Of a stretch of DNA of 64,000 nucleotides, positions 14,001 through 29,000 are shown one piece after another. The position numbers were made by a program, and so were the translations under genes. Positions within the stretch are counted from its first letter, which is position 1. Each line of letters opens with the position of its first letter. Source of the DNA: Enoplolaimus lenunculus (lineage: Eukaryota; Nematoda; Enoplea; Enoplida; Thoracostomopsidae); NCBI GenBank assembly GCA_030248215.1, contig JASANG010000248.1:248001-312000 (forward strand), in the 5' to 3' direction. Under the pieces are notes generated by a model. That model did no database searches and was not told the origin of the DNA. It saw nothing but the letters and a program-made list of their open reading frames with translations.

Positions 14001-17000
14001 TTACCTAATCGTTATAGCATTAATTAAAAATTAGAGCTAGGTTTTCAAACAACAAACAAACAAAACAAAATACAAACAAAGACAAACAAACAATTGCAAA
14101 TATAAATACCATCAAGAAATATTGTGATTGAAGAGATCTGTCATTACACGAAGAAATATATAATTTTTGCAAGAATTGCAGCTTAGGTGCCATAAATAAA
14201 ACAAAAGGCAAACGTCAAAAAATTTCTTACCTTAAAAACCCATGATCCAGTGTCTGGAAGATAATCTTGAAACTGTGCTCCCATGCGTGCTGCTGCAGTT
14301 TCTAGTTTGGCTCGATAACGCATTTTCGATAACCGCTCTGGACTCTGAAACTCAACGACAGGACGTACATATCTCACACATATGCACACAATATTAAAAT
14401 TTTCTTTTTTTCCTTTGTAACCACAGTTGAAAATAGGTATTTACTTAATCTACTGTACTTTAGATTTTCATTATTCTCGACATCGATATCTACCGGTCGT
14501 TGGTTTATTTTCGTTCATCGTCAAGGTTTTTAAATACTATTTCGCTCATGAATATTATCAATTTCATATTATACAATCTAATTGAAACTAAGGTTCGAAC
14601 CACGGGCGATAGGCGTAATACGTTTAACTACTACCAAACTTAGTACAAATACCCAGAGTCAACAGCTTGCCCTAGCAGCATCAACGTCCCTAAAACTGCG
14701 CCATCCGTCTTACTTTGATCGGAGTCGCAGTTGCTTTATCGTTTGGCCAAACCCTTTCGAGTGTAATTTCTGCTGGACGGTTCAGCCCGCGACCTAGAGA
14801 CGGCTTTTTCGCGTCATCAGGATATATTGTGACTTCTTTGTGTCGAAAATGAACTAAAACAAAAACGAAAAAATATAAAAAGCCTTAGACAAAATCAAAC
14901 AACCTATCTTACTGGTAACGCAGTTTGCGTTAATTTAAAGACACATCGGAGCTTTTTATATTAGCTAGCAGTCATAATAGTGATACGTAAATTTTCGAAT
15001 GCAATCAAACTACGCTACACTTTTTTATAAACAGAAAATTTCCCACAACTACAAAAACAAGTGCTGCACGAGCTAGGAATCAGCTGGGAATGTCAACTTT
15101 AGCATTAAGTTTGTAATTCGAAAATAAAACCAAACATCACCTATTTCATCTAAATTCAGGTTCGATACATCCAAAGGGCCTGGCCAGAAAACTGACCCGT
15201 AGCCGTTGCGAAAAACCATAAAACCTTCTTTGACAATACACGAGCCGTATTCATCAGTGAGTTCTTCTGAATCAGTCAGTAAAAACAAAAGTGACGCAAA
15301 GTATATATAATTAAAAAAGCAACCACTGGCAGAGTCTATCTGAGGTCGCATCAGGTTTCCAACAGCAACTAAATTTTGCCGAAACCGGAACAGGAATTGA
15401 ATTTCTTTGCGTGAACCGGGATTTGAAATAGTTGTAATCACCGAATTACTGTTGGACTTTTTAGAAAACTTAACCAAAAAATGGCTTATACAAATTTTGA
15501 GCTATGTCACAAAGAATTTTTCAAAGACAAAGTTTCGAATATTTAAATGATTACGAATCATTTGACACAAAACCATAAAAATTCCGCTTCCTTATCTTAC
15601 AGTGCAGGAACAGGAACACGAATTGAATTCATGCAGGAATTCCGGTTGAACCCTGCCTTGCACTATAATGGGTGAAAAATTCTGAAAGATAGAGATATGG
15701 GAAACCAACACATTGACATTTTTACAAAAATATCCCAAAATGACGTTATATAGACAAACAAACAGAGCCGTATTTCTTTAGTAACAAAACAATAACAAGT
15801 AAAATACATATAAAAACAACGTGTCAACCCGCAAACTTGGTACTATCGGTTGTCGCTACATCCTAAATTCTTATATCGAAGAAAACGAAATTGCGGATAG
15901 GCTGGCCTGTTTGCCATCTACCGAACTATTGAATGATCCAGATCCATTCTCTGATGTAGCACGGTTGCCAGTAATCATTTTAAATATCTTAGAGAAAATC
16001 ATTTGCATTTGGGCAGCTCATTCTAATTGTATGCATTTAAGGATTTTCCTGCCTTGGTGCAACAATAAATGACTTAATTTGTGAAAGCTGAATAAATATC
16101 GTATGAGTTTATATATCAGAGCTCTGAGTGGGCACAGTAAGACTTCGAACAAGAGATGACAGTTGTAATGGGCCTTCCAATGTCTGTTCTTGTTTGTTTT
16201 ATCTATTGATCCCTCGAACCCAGATTAGCTTAACATCATTATGCACAGAAAGTTTGTATAGTTAATTCCACGGCCTAACAAGTAGGATACACCATTTCTC
16301 AATGGCGATAACTTTTGCTTGGAAAATAGAGCAACAAGATCCGAGTGGAACATGCAAATCAACAAAGCCGCGAATATTTATACCAGCCACAGTTCCTTTA
16401 TAAGAGCATTAAACTAAGAAACAATCTTAGATCCATCAGTGAAAGAGCACAAATGAGACTGATAATGTTCCCTCACAATGTTATAGTTATCACGCGGCGG
16501 AATTATTGCTATCCAATTCTTATCATTATGAAACAATTTAATCATGCGATCGCAAGATAAAACTGCTGATTCTGACGAACTTAGCGCAAAATCAACAATA
16601 GAATTGTGCTTAGTATCATAATTGTCTCCTCAAAAACCATAGAGTTCAATCAACAAAAATCTTTGACTGCTTCAAACTTACATCTCTCAGTGATCGATAC
16701 TAAGCCCAAACGCGCCTACATTCCATCTGTCGGAGTAGCTCTCGTTGCACCTGTTATACCTAAGAGAGGCAACCGCTGAATCTTGGTGAAACTCTTCTCT
16801 ACAGTTTTATTGCAAGTCCTATATCACCAAACTGCTACGCCATGCAGTATGGCAGAACCATTGAATTATACAAGTACCAAAGAAATTTAGGTCGTAATCC
16901 CCAATTCCTTCCACAGAATCTTTGACACAGATTTCCGGCAAAAATACTGAATATGAGAATAAACATATAACATGTTAGCAATAGATTCAGATTCTGTAAA

Positions 17001-20000
17001 ATCGTGGATTCGGTGCCACCCTGCTAAGTATTTAACTTCCTTGCTGAGACTAAGTTTCTACCGATCAAGAAAAATGTTTAATCAACACAGATTTGCCGCC
17101 TACGAGAAAAGTATAATAAATGGGTCTTAGAAGCCTGAATCTCCAAGCCATTCTTAGTGCACCAACATAAACTGTTTTAAGCGCCCAGTTTATTCTACGC
17201 GCAGCAACTTGCAACGATGAACCATGTGATTATAACCACCGTGGCAACAAATGTTCGAATTCGGCAAAAACTTGCGGTTCGGATTCGGTTGTGAAAAAGC
17301 CGAATCCAAAAGCTGAATCCAGCAATGTTCGGCATTATATTTTGTCATTTTTAAACAATAAAAATTTTAAATAACTTGTTACGTAAATCAGTTTTTTGTT
17401 TCAGGTCACAAATCTCAGAACTGTCTAAAAATTGCAACATGTAGGATTCGGATTCGACAAATTAGCAATGGATTCGGATTCGGAACCCTGTTAATAACAG
17501 AAAATCATTCGAATATGTTTGAGCAAATACAATCTGTTTTCCTAACTGCAGTAACAGATCGTCCACTACCATTGACCTCCACAAGGGGGGGATAAAACAA
17601 CACCCTGTGTGGACAACATTGGTGTACACGAACTTTTATTTCTGTAGAACTCATTTGAACCAACTCAGTTTTAGAGCTGATGAGATTATTTATAAATCCG
17701 CTAATCCTGTTATCTACACCAAATTTCTTAAGAGCATTCGGGATTGAGGGAAACGAAGTTTTGTTGAAAGCACCATCATGTCCAGTAAAACACCAAGAGT
17801 ATAACGCTTCAGATGAAAGTTCTTCTCGATTTTCGAAACAAGAATATGAAGCGCTGTCAATGTGATTTGCACATCTATACGCATGCTGATACAACATCAC
17901 CCTTCTGGCTTCTCCACAGCTTGAAAATTTGCGCCGGGGGGGCGTTTCCTGGGGGGACAGGAGTTTCCTGGGGGGCAGTTGATTTTGCTGGGGGGCAGTT
18001 TTCCTGGGGGGCAGATGATCTGGGGGCGTCCTGGGGGGCAGGCTTAAAATTTTGCAAACCGACTTTTTGGAGCATTTTTTTCATTCTAGACCATGTTTCC
18101 AACTCAACGTAAGATTACTCATCGCTCAACGTGACAAAAATTTCTCGCAAATGCTAATAACAATAATTTTAACTAATATTACGTATATACTGACAACTTA
18201 ACCAGAAGTTGAAAGAAGCACAATTATATAAAATATAGATAATCTATAATTGAAACTTTGATTAATATATATTTTGTATATTAGTGAAAGCTTCAGTTTA
18301 TCATAAGGCTCAGGCGGGTTGAACTTGCTGCTGCAAGGTACTTTCGAATGCTGTATACCCTGAAACGGTCTTTATATAATTGTGCTTTTTTTCAGTTCAT
18401 TATTGAATTGTATTAGTTACTACGGGTATTTGTAACGCTATTAAAAATTATGAGTACTCAGCGTAATATAAAATCATATTTTGCCGAATGTCCGCCTCAA
18501 AAGAAGTCCAGGTCTTTACCTTTTAACATTGAAAATTTTTGACCTAGAAAAGTCCTGGGGGCCCCCAGCAAAAAAATTTGCTGGGGGCATTTTGCTGGGG
18601 GGCGGCCGAAAATTCGCCGGGGGGCCTTTCTTGGGGGCGGCAAAATTTTCGCCGGGGGGAATGAAAATGTCGAAAAGTGCTGCCCCCCCACTGTGGAGAA
18701 GCCCGCCCTTACTCTACTAGCAACTAACCAATCAAAAGCCTTACCAAGCTCTTTTAACGACGGAACTGTATAATACTCCGATTTGGTTAGTACAATTCCT
18801 GCAGGATGTCTACTTAGACACTGCCCAGACTCTTGTCCACTATTCCGGATCTCAGGCAAAACATCATCCGCTTCGTCGTTTGAAGCCAACTGCGTCCGTG
18901 AGCTTCCACTTGTTCCAGCCTGTGACAGAGGTGTTCTAGTCAATTCAGCAACTGCTGTCTCTGGCTGACTTCCAATGTCAGTGTTTTGATTCTCGGCCAA
19001 CTTTAGCGGAGTATCGTGCGTTGTTCGTCGCCGGATCCGCGGCTCCATATCGTTCATTGTTTGATTTTCAAAACTAATCGTACGCGGAGACCGGTTTGTT
19101 CGTTCGTTTTCAAATGACTGCCTGAAAAGATAGATAAGATATCAGTCTGTTTAATCTCACACGAATCTTCTGCACATACAAATGTTAATGATTTACAATC
19201 ATAAGCGCACGTGCATGTATGCCCTGTTTATGTGCGGCTACGTATATGACTAGTTATGATGCTGCTATGTACACTATACAGATTTATTTTTACGGCAAGG
19301 ACGATTACGAAGTTTGATATCTCCACTCAAAAAAAGTGAGGACATGAACCTGGGGAAGACCAAAAGTTGATGGAATTTCAGTGCGGGGGCCCGCACATGA
19401 TGATCAGACTAGCTGTCCGCCGTATCCAAACTCAAATTTTTTTTGGAGTATTGAACATTGTATACAAAATCACCGTCAGGTAATTCAACACAAAACTGTC
19501 AATTTTACATCGCTACACAGCTTAAGTAAAACGCTCAGCAAAAACAATATTCGAAATATGTATCGCGGCCGTCCCAGCTTTAAGCAAAAATGATATTCTC
19601 TACATAAACACAATGCATGTAACGCATGAAATCAGGGTGGTACCAAAAGTTCGGATTCGGACTCAACAAAAATTGACGGTTCGGATTCGGTTGTAGAAAA
19701 GGCCAAATCCAACAATGTTCGGTAATGTTTACAGGTTGGGCACCAACACGGTGCAAGGCGGAACTGGATTATACCGGAATCGGAATCGGAACAGCAGATT
19801 TATACCGGAATCGGAATCGGAACAGCAGATTTATACCGGAATCGGAACTACAGATTTTGTGACTATACGGATAGTTGTATTCACAAGTAGAATATTGATT
19901 TTGGATGTCTGTTGGCCGGTAACAATTCTCGGAAACATCGTATGAACAAATTAACAACCAGTTTTTGGCTCTGTAAAGCTAACTACAATCAATTATTGAT

Positions 20001-23000
20001 AAATTAACTTAACGAAAACAATGTAACAGATACATGATGCAGAATTTTTATGCAACATATCACAACAAGTAGGCCTAAAATCAAAACGTAGAAATTCTGA
20101 TTCCGATTGATTGTGCAATTGGAACCGGAATTCCGATTGCACCCAGGGTACCAAATAATTGTTGTTGGAGAAAAAAGTAGGTTTGCTGAAATAACATATA
20201 TTATTAGTATTGCAAATAGCTAATGCGTGAAGAATTGCCAACATCGCCGGTTAAAATTATGCCGCTTGCAATTCATTGATATTTTGAGACAAATTATTGA
20301 TATATCGAAAAATTGCGAAATACAAGGTTCAAATTCAGAATCGGTATAATAGCAATGTATTCGGATTCGGTCAAATCGAAGATTCGGTGCCACCCTGCAT
20401 AAAGCCGAAACTAACCAAAAACACACTAACCTAAACGGCTCTTGCAAATTGTTTTGTTCAATGATTGATTTATCTTGCGACTGAAACGTTAGTTTAATCC
20501 GACTGCCACTGTTTAGCGTTTGATCTTTGCGCATTGTGGCATGGGTTTGATAAGGCGAATCACTGGACAAGTTAGCAGTCAAATTCAACTCCTAAAATAC
20601 ATTTCAATATATGTCAAAGCTAAAAATGTCTGTCACTAACAGTAGCACGGGTGTCGATAGTTGTCGTCTAGCTCTTATTTTGCGCATCATCCCTAAGCTG
20701 CTTCAGTAAAGTTATTATAAAAACCTTCTTACCGGTTTTATTTTCGGTTTAACATTAAGTTTCTTGATATTTTTTCGCGGAACAAATCCTTCTTTTAACA
20801 AAACGTCGTCTTCATCGGTTTCGTCAAACAAACTACTCTAAAATGCAACCCAAACTTTGAATTCTTAAACGATAGTAGCGCGGCATACAGTAAAGCAGAA
20901 AATGAACTATTTTAGGTAACAAGAAAAGTATCCAGAATTTACAGAAAGAGAAGTATATACGTAGGCAGAAAAATTTAGGCACTTCGTTAGAAGGCTCTAC
21001 ACTTCGCCACGAACAAAGTAAACTACTGTTCGGCTCGAATAGGTTCCGATGATGCAAGCTAACTGTAATAGTTGAGAATCTGAAGTTTGGCGCATTACTA
21101 ACAGCGTAAGTTGAACGAAAAATACTATTCAATTTCGAAATTTACTGTTCATCATCTTTGAAGCGATACGACTTATCACCAACTACCCGGTGGCATGCGC
21201 TATACACATCTGAGAATATCGGCACGCAACATAACAAAATGGAACACACAGCTTACTTTATTTGGCATCGATCGATTCAAACTGGTTGCGTTCATCAACC
21301 TTCGCGACGATGTATTTGGCAGCGGTTTCGCAATCATCGGGAAATAACTCGTGATTGACATCCCACGGCCTCCGCTACCACCACTTCCACCCGCAAGACC
21401 ACTTCCGCTTCCGGCGGATGTATTGAATGCAGCGGCGACAATTCGTTGATGCATACGCGAGTCAAGCGGTTGTAAATGAGATACTGTTTCGCGTGGTGAC
21501 GTTGACTTAAGATAAATAATACAATAAAATATAACGCTTGAGAACAACAACGTATATTTATATACAAAAACACCGAAATTAAAATAAATAAATGACAACT
21601 TTTGAGAAAAATAAACATTTTCATGCACAAAAACGGCGAATTCACGATTCAGTGTGAAGCATATATCACTACCATCTTTACCTGTTCATCAGCCAAAAAA
21701 CATTTTTAGAGATTGAAAAAGATTTTTTGTGATAAAATAATTTTGGTAAACTAAAAATTCGAAATTCTTTAGCGCATAATATGCCACCATTCTCAGAAAT
21801 TAATACACTAAAACAGTTTTTAAAAAATGTAAAACGCTAGACAAAACTAAGCCCGGCCTTTCAAAATTTTGCAATGTTTTCATACAAAACAAAACAACTT
21901 CCAACAACCCAGCTGTGTACTTAGGTTGGAAAAATGTAGCCAAGTTCTTGTTTGCATAAATCAGTATATACTTATTTAAAAGTTTAACCAAAATATAAAT
22001 TTTCATACTTTACCTTTGGTGAAACACTTTTATAAACTGACGATTCTCCATACGGTGAATTATGCAATGCTGCCAATTGCTGTTGTACGATTGCTTGTTG
22101 CAATGCCAAGGCGTTTGGATCGCTGAAAGAAACAAGTCCTACCATAAATAAGTATGGCATCTTCCACAATAATTTGGGTACACCATGTCACACATGAAAA
22201 TTTTGAAATTCCCGTCGTATACAGTTCAAAAACAATTTGTGAAACCAATGTAGCATGTCCGCAGTTATATCAGGGTTTCGACGGGAGCTAAATTTCACTG
22301 GAACAGGAACAGGAACAATATAATATATTAGTGTACGACCGAATATTGGATATTTACTGTTGTGGTACCGAATACTATAAAACTGTTTTTTTGACAAGAG
22401 GACATAATTAACATCTTGTTGCTATTACCTTTCTGGGCAAGAAAAGCTGTGAAGTTTTTTACTAACTAAAACAGAATGAAAAATCCAAGCTAACAATTAA
22501 TATTAATTCAGTAAACATATACTATTGTATGACTCAATTACTTGCAACATTGCTCATATTTACATGCTACATCCGGTTCCGGTGAAAATTCAATTATAAC
22601 CCATATATCAACTTGTATATTCAAAATCCACGCAGGTATGATTTTAATTCAAATAAAATGTGTTTGATTTAAAAAATCCTAAGGAACAAACCCGCAAGAA
22701 AAGATGCAACGTACTTAGTAGTCAACGGTAACTGTGACTGTGTAACACCGCCAAGTCCTGTGCCAACCGTTCCACTACTGCCGAAAAACCCTAAAACTTG
22801 TTATAGTGCAACAATTAAAAAAATAATAATAAAATAATCAATCATACAAAAATCACAATATTAAACAAAGAAATGGCAACGTACAAACATAAAATAATAG
22901 TCTGAATTCTGCACTGCTCGCAAACTGATGTCATTCAGTAAACGAACACGATAGTTTTCGCAAGCTTACCTGTGGAACCACTACTAAACAGCGACGGTCC

Positions 23001-26000
23001 TGCAGGCCGTGTCGCAGACATTCCACTTGCAAACAGACCAGTCCCTGGAGTTGTGCTACCACCAGCGCCAAAGAAACCGCCGCCTGGCTGCCCAAGTGCA
23101 CTAGTCCCAAGCTGATTCGGGTGTCCAAATCCTGATACAGTGGCTGTATTAGTCGACCCAAACAATGATTTATTCTGTCCGCCGCCAAATATAGAACCTC
23201 CTGTGGCTAAAACAATACGTAATATAAAAAATTTAACTTTCAGCTTTGATTTTGTTTTTAGTACCTACTACTCTTTCGAATTTCAAAACATACAAAATGT
23301 TCAGATTTAGATAAAATTTTCATTAAAAAACTCTGTTTATGTTTAGCATACTAAAGTTGATTTAACACGACAGTTTGTCAAAAACCATTTAAAACTAAAC
23401 AATGATACATCTTAAACCTGTATTCTCAGTTGCGTGCAGAAACTACAGGGTTCGAAATAACCAGATCTATAACAAAAAATGTGATAAATGCTTCAATCGC
23501 GTGTGAAATATAGACACTAGTTCGGCAACTTGCCTCCAAATCCAGGCGTAGTCCCCGTTGTACCAAATCCAGTACTGCCAAACAGTGTTGATCCAGCGGT
23601 CCCTGCCGACGGTGCGCCAAACGGATTGACCATACCTGGCTGGCTGGTTACCGTTGTAGCCGGCTTGAAGAACGACGACGTACCAGCGGCTCCGGTAGCC
23701 CCTACACCGCCAAACGGGGTTGCCCCCGTACCGGTGCTACCAAAATTAAACGGCATAGTTGCGCCAGTTGTTGACTGACCAGCAACTGGTTGGCCGAACA
23801 ACCCAGTTGTGGCGGCTGTTGTCACCGGTTTTGCGCCCCCGAATAAACTGCCAGTGGTCTAAAAATCCAAAACCATTGCACAAAGTTACTTAAAATTACA
23901 AATTGCTGAGTGAGTTAGTAGCTACGCACTATAAGAATTTAAAAAACATGTCGCAAACACTCAAAACAATTATGTGCCTAATAAATACCAAAAATTAAAT
24001 TTTACTGCAAAAATTACAAGAATGGACGGCGGTTTCTGCAGTTAGAACACAGAAGACGTCAATAAATGTAGCCTAAATCCACAATGTACAATTTTATTCT
24101 AAATCAAACACTTACCGCACCGAATCCCGCCGTCCCAAATCCTTGGGTTTGGCTTGTCTGTGCTCCAAATGCCGGTTGAACCGTTTGACCAAATACGCCA
24201 GAGCTCTGTGTACTTTGACCAAAACCCTACAGAAACAAAGCATGCCTAAGCGGAATCAGAATCTAGAGTAGCGCAATCGTGACCCCGTGAGAGCGAATCG
24301 CTTCTATTAAAATTTTTTAGAAATTTTGCTGCAGCCCAAAAATGAGAAACACGTAACACCTGGCAATAACTGTTACACACATTTAAGAATCCTGAGTCAT
24401 TTTGCAAACTCTCGACTTACCGCTTGCCCAAAGCTTGGCGCAACAGACGTTTGTGCGCCAAAACCGACTGTTGTTTGCGTTGTTGAACCAAAGAGCGGTC
24501 TTTGAGCATTTTGCGTACCAAACGCACCTCCAAATAATCCACCCGTTTGTTGTTGTTGCTGTGGCGAATCTAAAATATAGTACAACATAAAACAGAACAT
24601 CAAATTTGTTATGTATCGTCTTCAGAAGTGCGGAAAATATGCTGAAAATAGATGTCACAAACATTTGAGAACACACAAAAACATCTGAAAAAATGCCTTG
24701 AAAACCCGCGGACAAAAATAACACAGGTAATTTGATCTCTGAACACCTGGCTACGCACTCTGATACAGACCACGATAAGCCACAATTATATGTACCCTGA
24801 CCTTGAAAGTTGATTCATAAAAGAAATCAACATTCTCATGATCTATCATCAAGCTTGCACAACTAATAATCTATATCTAATGTGATTCAAGCTCAACTAC
24901 GCACACTACAAAACAAAGAAACCAGATAAAACGGATTGACTTACTAAACAACGACGTGCTGGTCGCAGGTGTTTGACCAAAAAATCCTCCTTGTGCAGTA
25001 GCAGCAAACGCTGCAGTTCCATCAGTTGGACCTTTACGGTTCGCTAAATAATCTGACACGCGAATTTCCTGAAAAACAAAAAATATATAACTTTCTCGGA
25101 CAAATACATCAGTAAATTCACACCAAATTGCTATATAGGTATTTTTCAATAAAACAATTGTTTTGACCAATAAAATATTGATTTAGAGTGTCTGATAGCT
25201 AACACAATTTTCAAAAAGGTCGCATGAACAATTTGGAAATGGTTTTGATTCTGTAAACCTAAACTACAATCAATCAGTGATAAGTTCACTCATCGAAAGC
25301 AATTTTAAATAACTAATACAGAATTTTTATACAACGTATCACAGAAAGTAAGATTAAAACTACAACTTAAAATTAAGACACCGATTGATTGTGCAATCGG
25401 AATCGGAACTCGTTTTGAATCGGAATCCTAATCGAAATCGGAATTCCGGTTGCACCCTGTGCCCGTACCAATCATGCGATGAAATTTGTACAGCATATAC
25501 TGACCGAACGCGTCACACCAACAATTGTTTTACAATGAAACCGTGCGGTGCACGGCCGAATACAGTATAGCGTAACCCTAAAAGCCTTACCCCTAACCCA
25601 CTTACTTCCATAGCAAACTGTTCAAACTCTTTCATTGCACTAATACACTGGTGTTTCGTTTGAATGCTATGTTGCTGATTTGCTTTCATCATTGTATCTG
25701 TGCTGGTTGGCGGATTAAACTTAATTCCAGCGGGCACTTGCCCTTGGGCGACAGCAACATTTGTCGCTCCTAAAAATAGTCAAAAACAAATATTATGATA
25801 TAAATAGATGTTGCTAAAGCGATTCTGAAAACGCATGCTTTAGGCTGTCACAGTCCAACATTCGTCTATTTGAAAACTTATCACCAATGAAGCCAAAATA
25901 ATAAAAGACCCATCCAGTAGACAATGTACCATACAATCTAGTTTTCAGTTTAAATAACTATAGTTTACACTAAACTCTCGGCTCAGTTAAAAAATAACCA

Positions 26001-29000
26001 AAGCAATTGAGCACTTATATATACTACAGAAACATTTCAATTATGTATTGTTGTTGTTGTTGTAGCATCAGAGGCGTTCATCATCGTTCGTCTCAAGGCC
26101 CAAGTGCACCATCGACTAAATTTAGAAACATACCGAAAAGCGTGCCGCCAGCGGTACTTTGTTGACCAAATAATCCAGTATTCGGTGTCATTGCCTGGCC
26201 AAACAGAGATGACCCAGTCGGGTTGCCAAAAGCTCCTAAACAAACAAAACGACCATTGCAACGCGTTCATTATTTACATCAAGTATGACAACTCCAATTG
26301 TAGTTTCAAAGTGTTTAATATTACCAACTGGTTACTTTACGACAGGGTGGCAACAAAGGTTCGGATTCGGCAAAAATTTGAGATTCGGATTCGGATTCGG
26401 TTGTGAAAAAGCCGAATCCAAAGGCCGAATCCAACAAAGTTGGGCAATACGTTTTTTCATTTTTAAGCAATAAAATTTTTAAATACCTTGCTATAAAAAT
26501 CAATATTTTTTATTTCAGGTGACAAATTTCAGAACTGACGTCGCGACGAAATATATTAACGTATTAAAAGTTATGCGGTTGGCATTGCGTTGATATTCTG
26601 AAACAAATTATAGATATATCTGAAATTTGCAACATGCAGGATTCGGATTCGGTTTCGGTAAATTAGCACTGGATTCGGATTCGGTCAAATCGTGGATTCG
26701 GTGCCAACCTGCATTAAGATGATGTAAAAATTCCAAAAGCAAACGAAGATTTCAGAAGTAAGGGAAGCGCCACAACCTTCACTTGCAAATACTATACGTC
26801 TGTGGGTTGTACAGCTATCTATCTGATACAAAGACAACAATTACTTTATACTTCACTCAGAAATGACAAGACAACATAAAAAGCTAACCTGTAGAAAACG
26901 TTGACCCAGTATTGGTTCCACCAAACAGCGCCTTATTTGTAGCGGTTGCTCCAAACAAACCTCCAGCTGCAGGTGTTGTTTGAGCAGTCTGCGTTTGAAG
27001 TCCAAATGCAGGAACGCCTAAAAACGCATAGCACCACATTAATCATTATATAACTGAAGTTGACCTAGTTTTCAAAACAACGCAGTGCGCAGAGAGTATC
27101 GGAATTTAACAACAACAATAACGCGTTTTACATCATTTGTCTCCTTTCGATGCTGGATGACTTGAACCACGTCTCCAGCTTTCTCAGGCTGCTGCATCTT
27201 GCCCTCTGAGCACAACAGTCCGCATGAGATGTTAAAAATATACTGATACGCACAAATCAGGGTGCAAACGCTGCCTATTGGCTGGCAACGATTTTAACAA
27301 ACGTCATATGAACAAATTATCTGTCTTGTTGGTTCTGTGAATGGTAGTTGTGTATTTAGATGTTGAGACCGAGGGAATTTTCATGCAACATTTCACAGCA
27401 ATTAGTATAAAAATTAAAATTTCAAAATTTCAATTACGAATGTTTCTTCAATCGGAATCGAAATCAGAACTCGTTTTGGATCGGAATCTAATCTGAATCG
27501 GAATTCCGATTACACCAAAAATTCACAATGATTTTTCACAAGCTACGTAAAAAGTTAGACACATAAGTGTGACAAGTGCAAAATCTAATTATAAATTAAT
27601 ATACAAAAGATCTTCGCGCACGATACTGCACAGTGACAGAGCAGGGTGGCACCGAATCTACGATTTGAAAGAATCCGAATTCGAATCCATTACTAATTTG
27701 CCGAATCCGAATCTTGCATGTTGCAAATTCCAGTTATATCTATAATTTGTTTTAGAATATCAACACAATGGCAGCCGCATAACTTTTAAACTTTAATAAT
27801 ATATTTCGTGCAATACCACGGATTAGGCTTTTGGATTCCCCCTTTTCACAACCGAATTCGAATCCGACCCACAAATTTTTGCCGAATCCGAATCATAACC
27901 TTTGTTGCCATACTGCGACAGAGCACGACGCATGTCGCCGTACAAGTGTCGTTAATATAAATTGATCTTCACGCCGCGCCAGCTAACAAAACAAAGAGAA
28001 TTTCTGTTTAACGTACCGGTGCCAAAGCCAGTACCAGTCGTTCCTGCCCCGAATAATTGGCCTGGAGCTGATGTGTTTGTATTGCCGAATAAACTCGTAG
28101 CAGTAGAAGCTGGTTTGGCTCCAAACAAACCAGTATTCGCGGTTGCTGAAGCAACAAAATTGCACGAAAAGTTTTTTAAATTAACGATTATATACACTTT
28201 CTACTGAATTGGAATTAACTGTTAACTTGAAGTTCTCATTTTTACTTCAGTGTATCAAAAACAGCTTATTACGGGATATATAAGCATCTTTAAATAAAAG
28301 AGCGAGCCTCGGTTTATATCATTAATATGAACGAGTAAAACACTCAATTTATTCGCAAAACACAGCCAAAACAATGTACAACGTTGGTGTGTACGTATAT
28401 AATGTATATACATAAACAATATACGTATATGTAAAACATACTCGCTTGATTGAAAGTATTGCCAGCTGCTCCGAAAGCACCTAAAATATAAATACGAAGT
28501 TTCCGCAGTAAACCTAACCTACATACGTATCATAAGCCCATATGCGGATATATATAGCAATGTTCTTTAAAAATTGAATAAGTAAAAGCGTTTCTTGAAT
28601 AACAAAAAGCGAACATCGTTATTTTTGATCGATCTTAACGGCGAGAGCTATTTTTTAGAACTTTATAAAACGAATCTCCCGTATATGGGACCTAGCCCCA
28701 ATAGGCCGGATACGGCAGGGTGCAACTGAAATTCCCATTCGATTTAGAATTCCGTGCACCAAATGCCGGTTTCTCGCCATATATTAAACCAGAACCGGAT
28801 ATGCGGTTGATCCCTGGCTCTACCAAATTTGTTGAATTAATAAAAATATTTGGACGTAAATTTGTAAATTTTTTGGAAATTCAGTTTTTACAATTTCTTG
28901 TATGTTGGTATAGCAATAAAATAAATATTGTCATTAAATCCGGCAGGACTCTACTTCGATATTATATACTGGACATATTGCAAATGTTCGAATTTTATAC

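Larger units (their letters stand above)
18745..21505 (-). other. Nup98-96: Nup98 linker, exons 14-17
   Basis: Residues about 586-860 join the FG region to the autoproteolytic domain. Exon 14 has a Gly/Ser run ([19 protein letters not shown]). Exon 15 reads [20 protein letters not shown] then [10 protein letters not shown], matching the conserved human block SHLFDGLDDDEP...PKKSIKKLVLK. Exons 16 and 17 are polar and poorly conserved until [18 protein letters not shown] at the end of exon 17, the first strand of the autoproteolytic domain. The exon-17 donor lies only 39 bp from the end of the inserted hAT-like element (34 bp from its target-site duplication). Confidence 0.9.
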
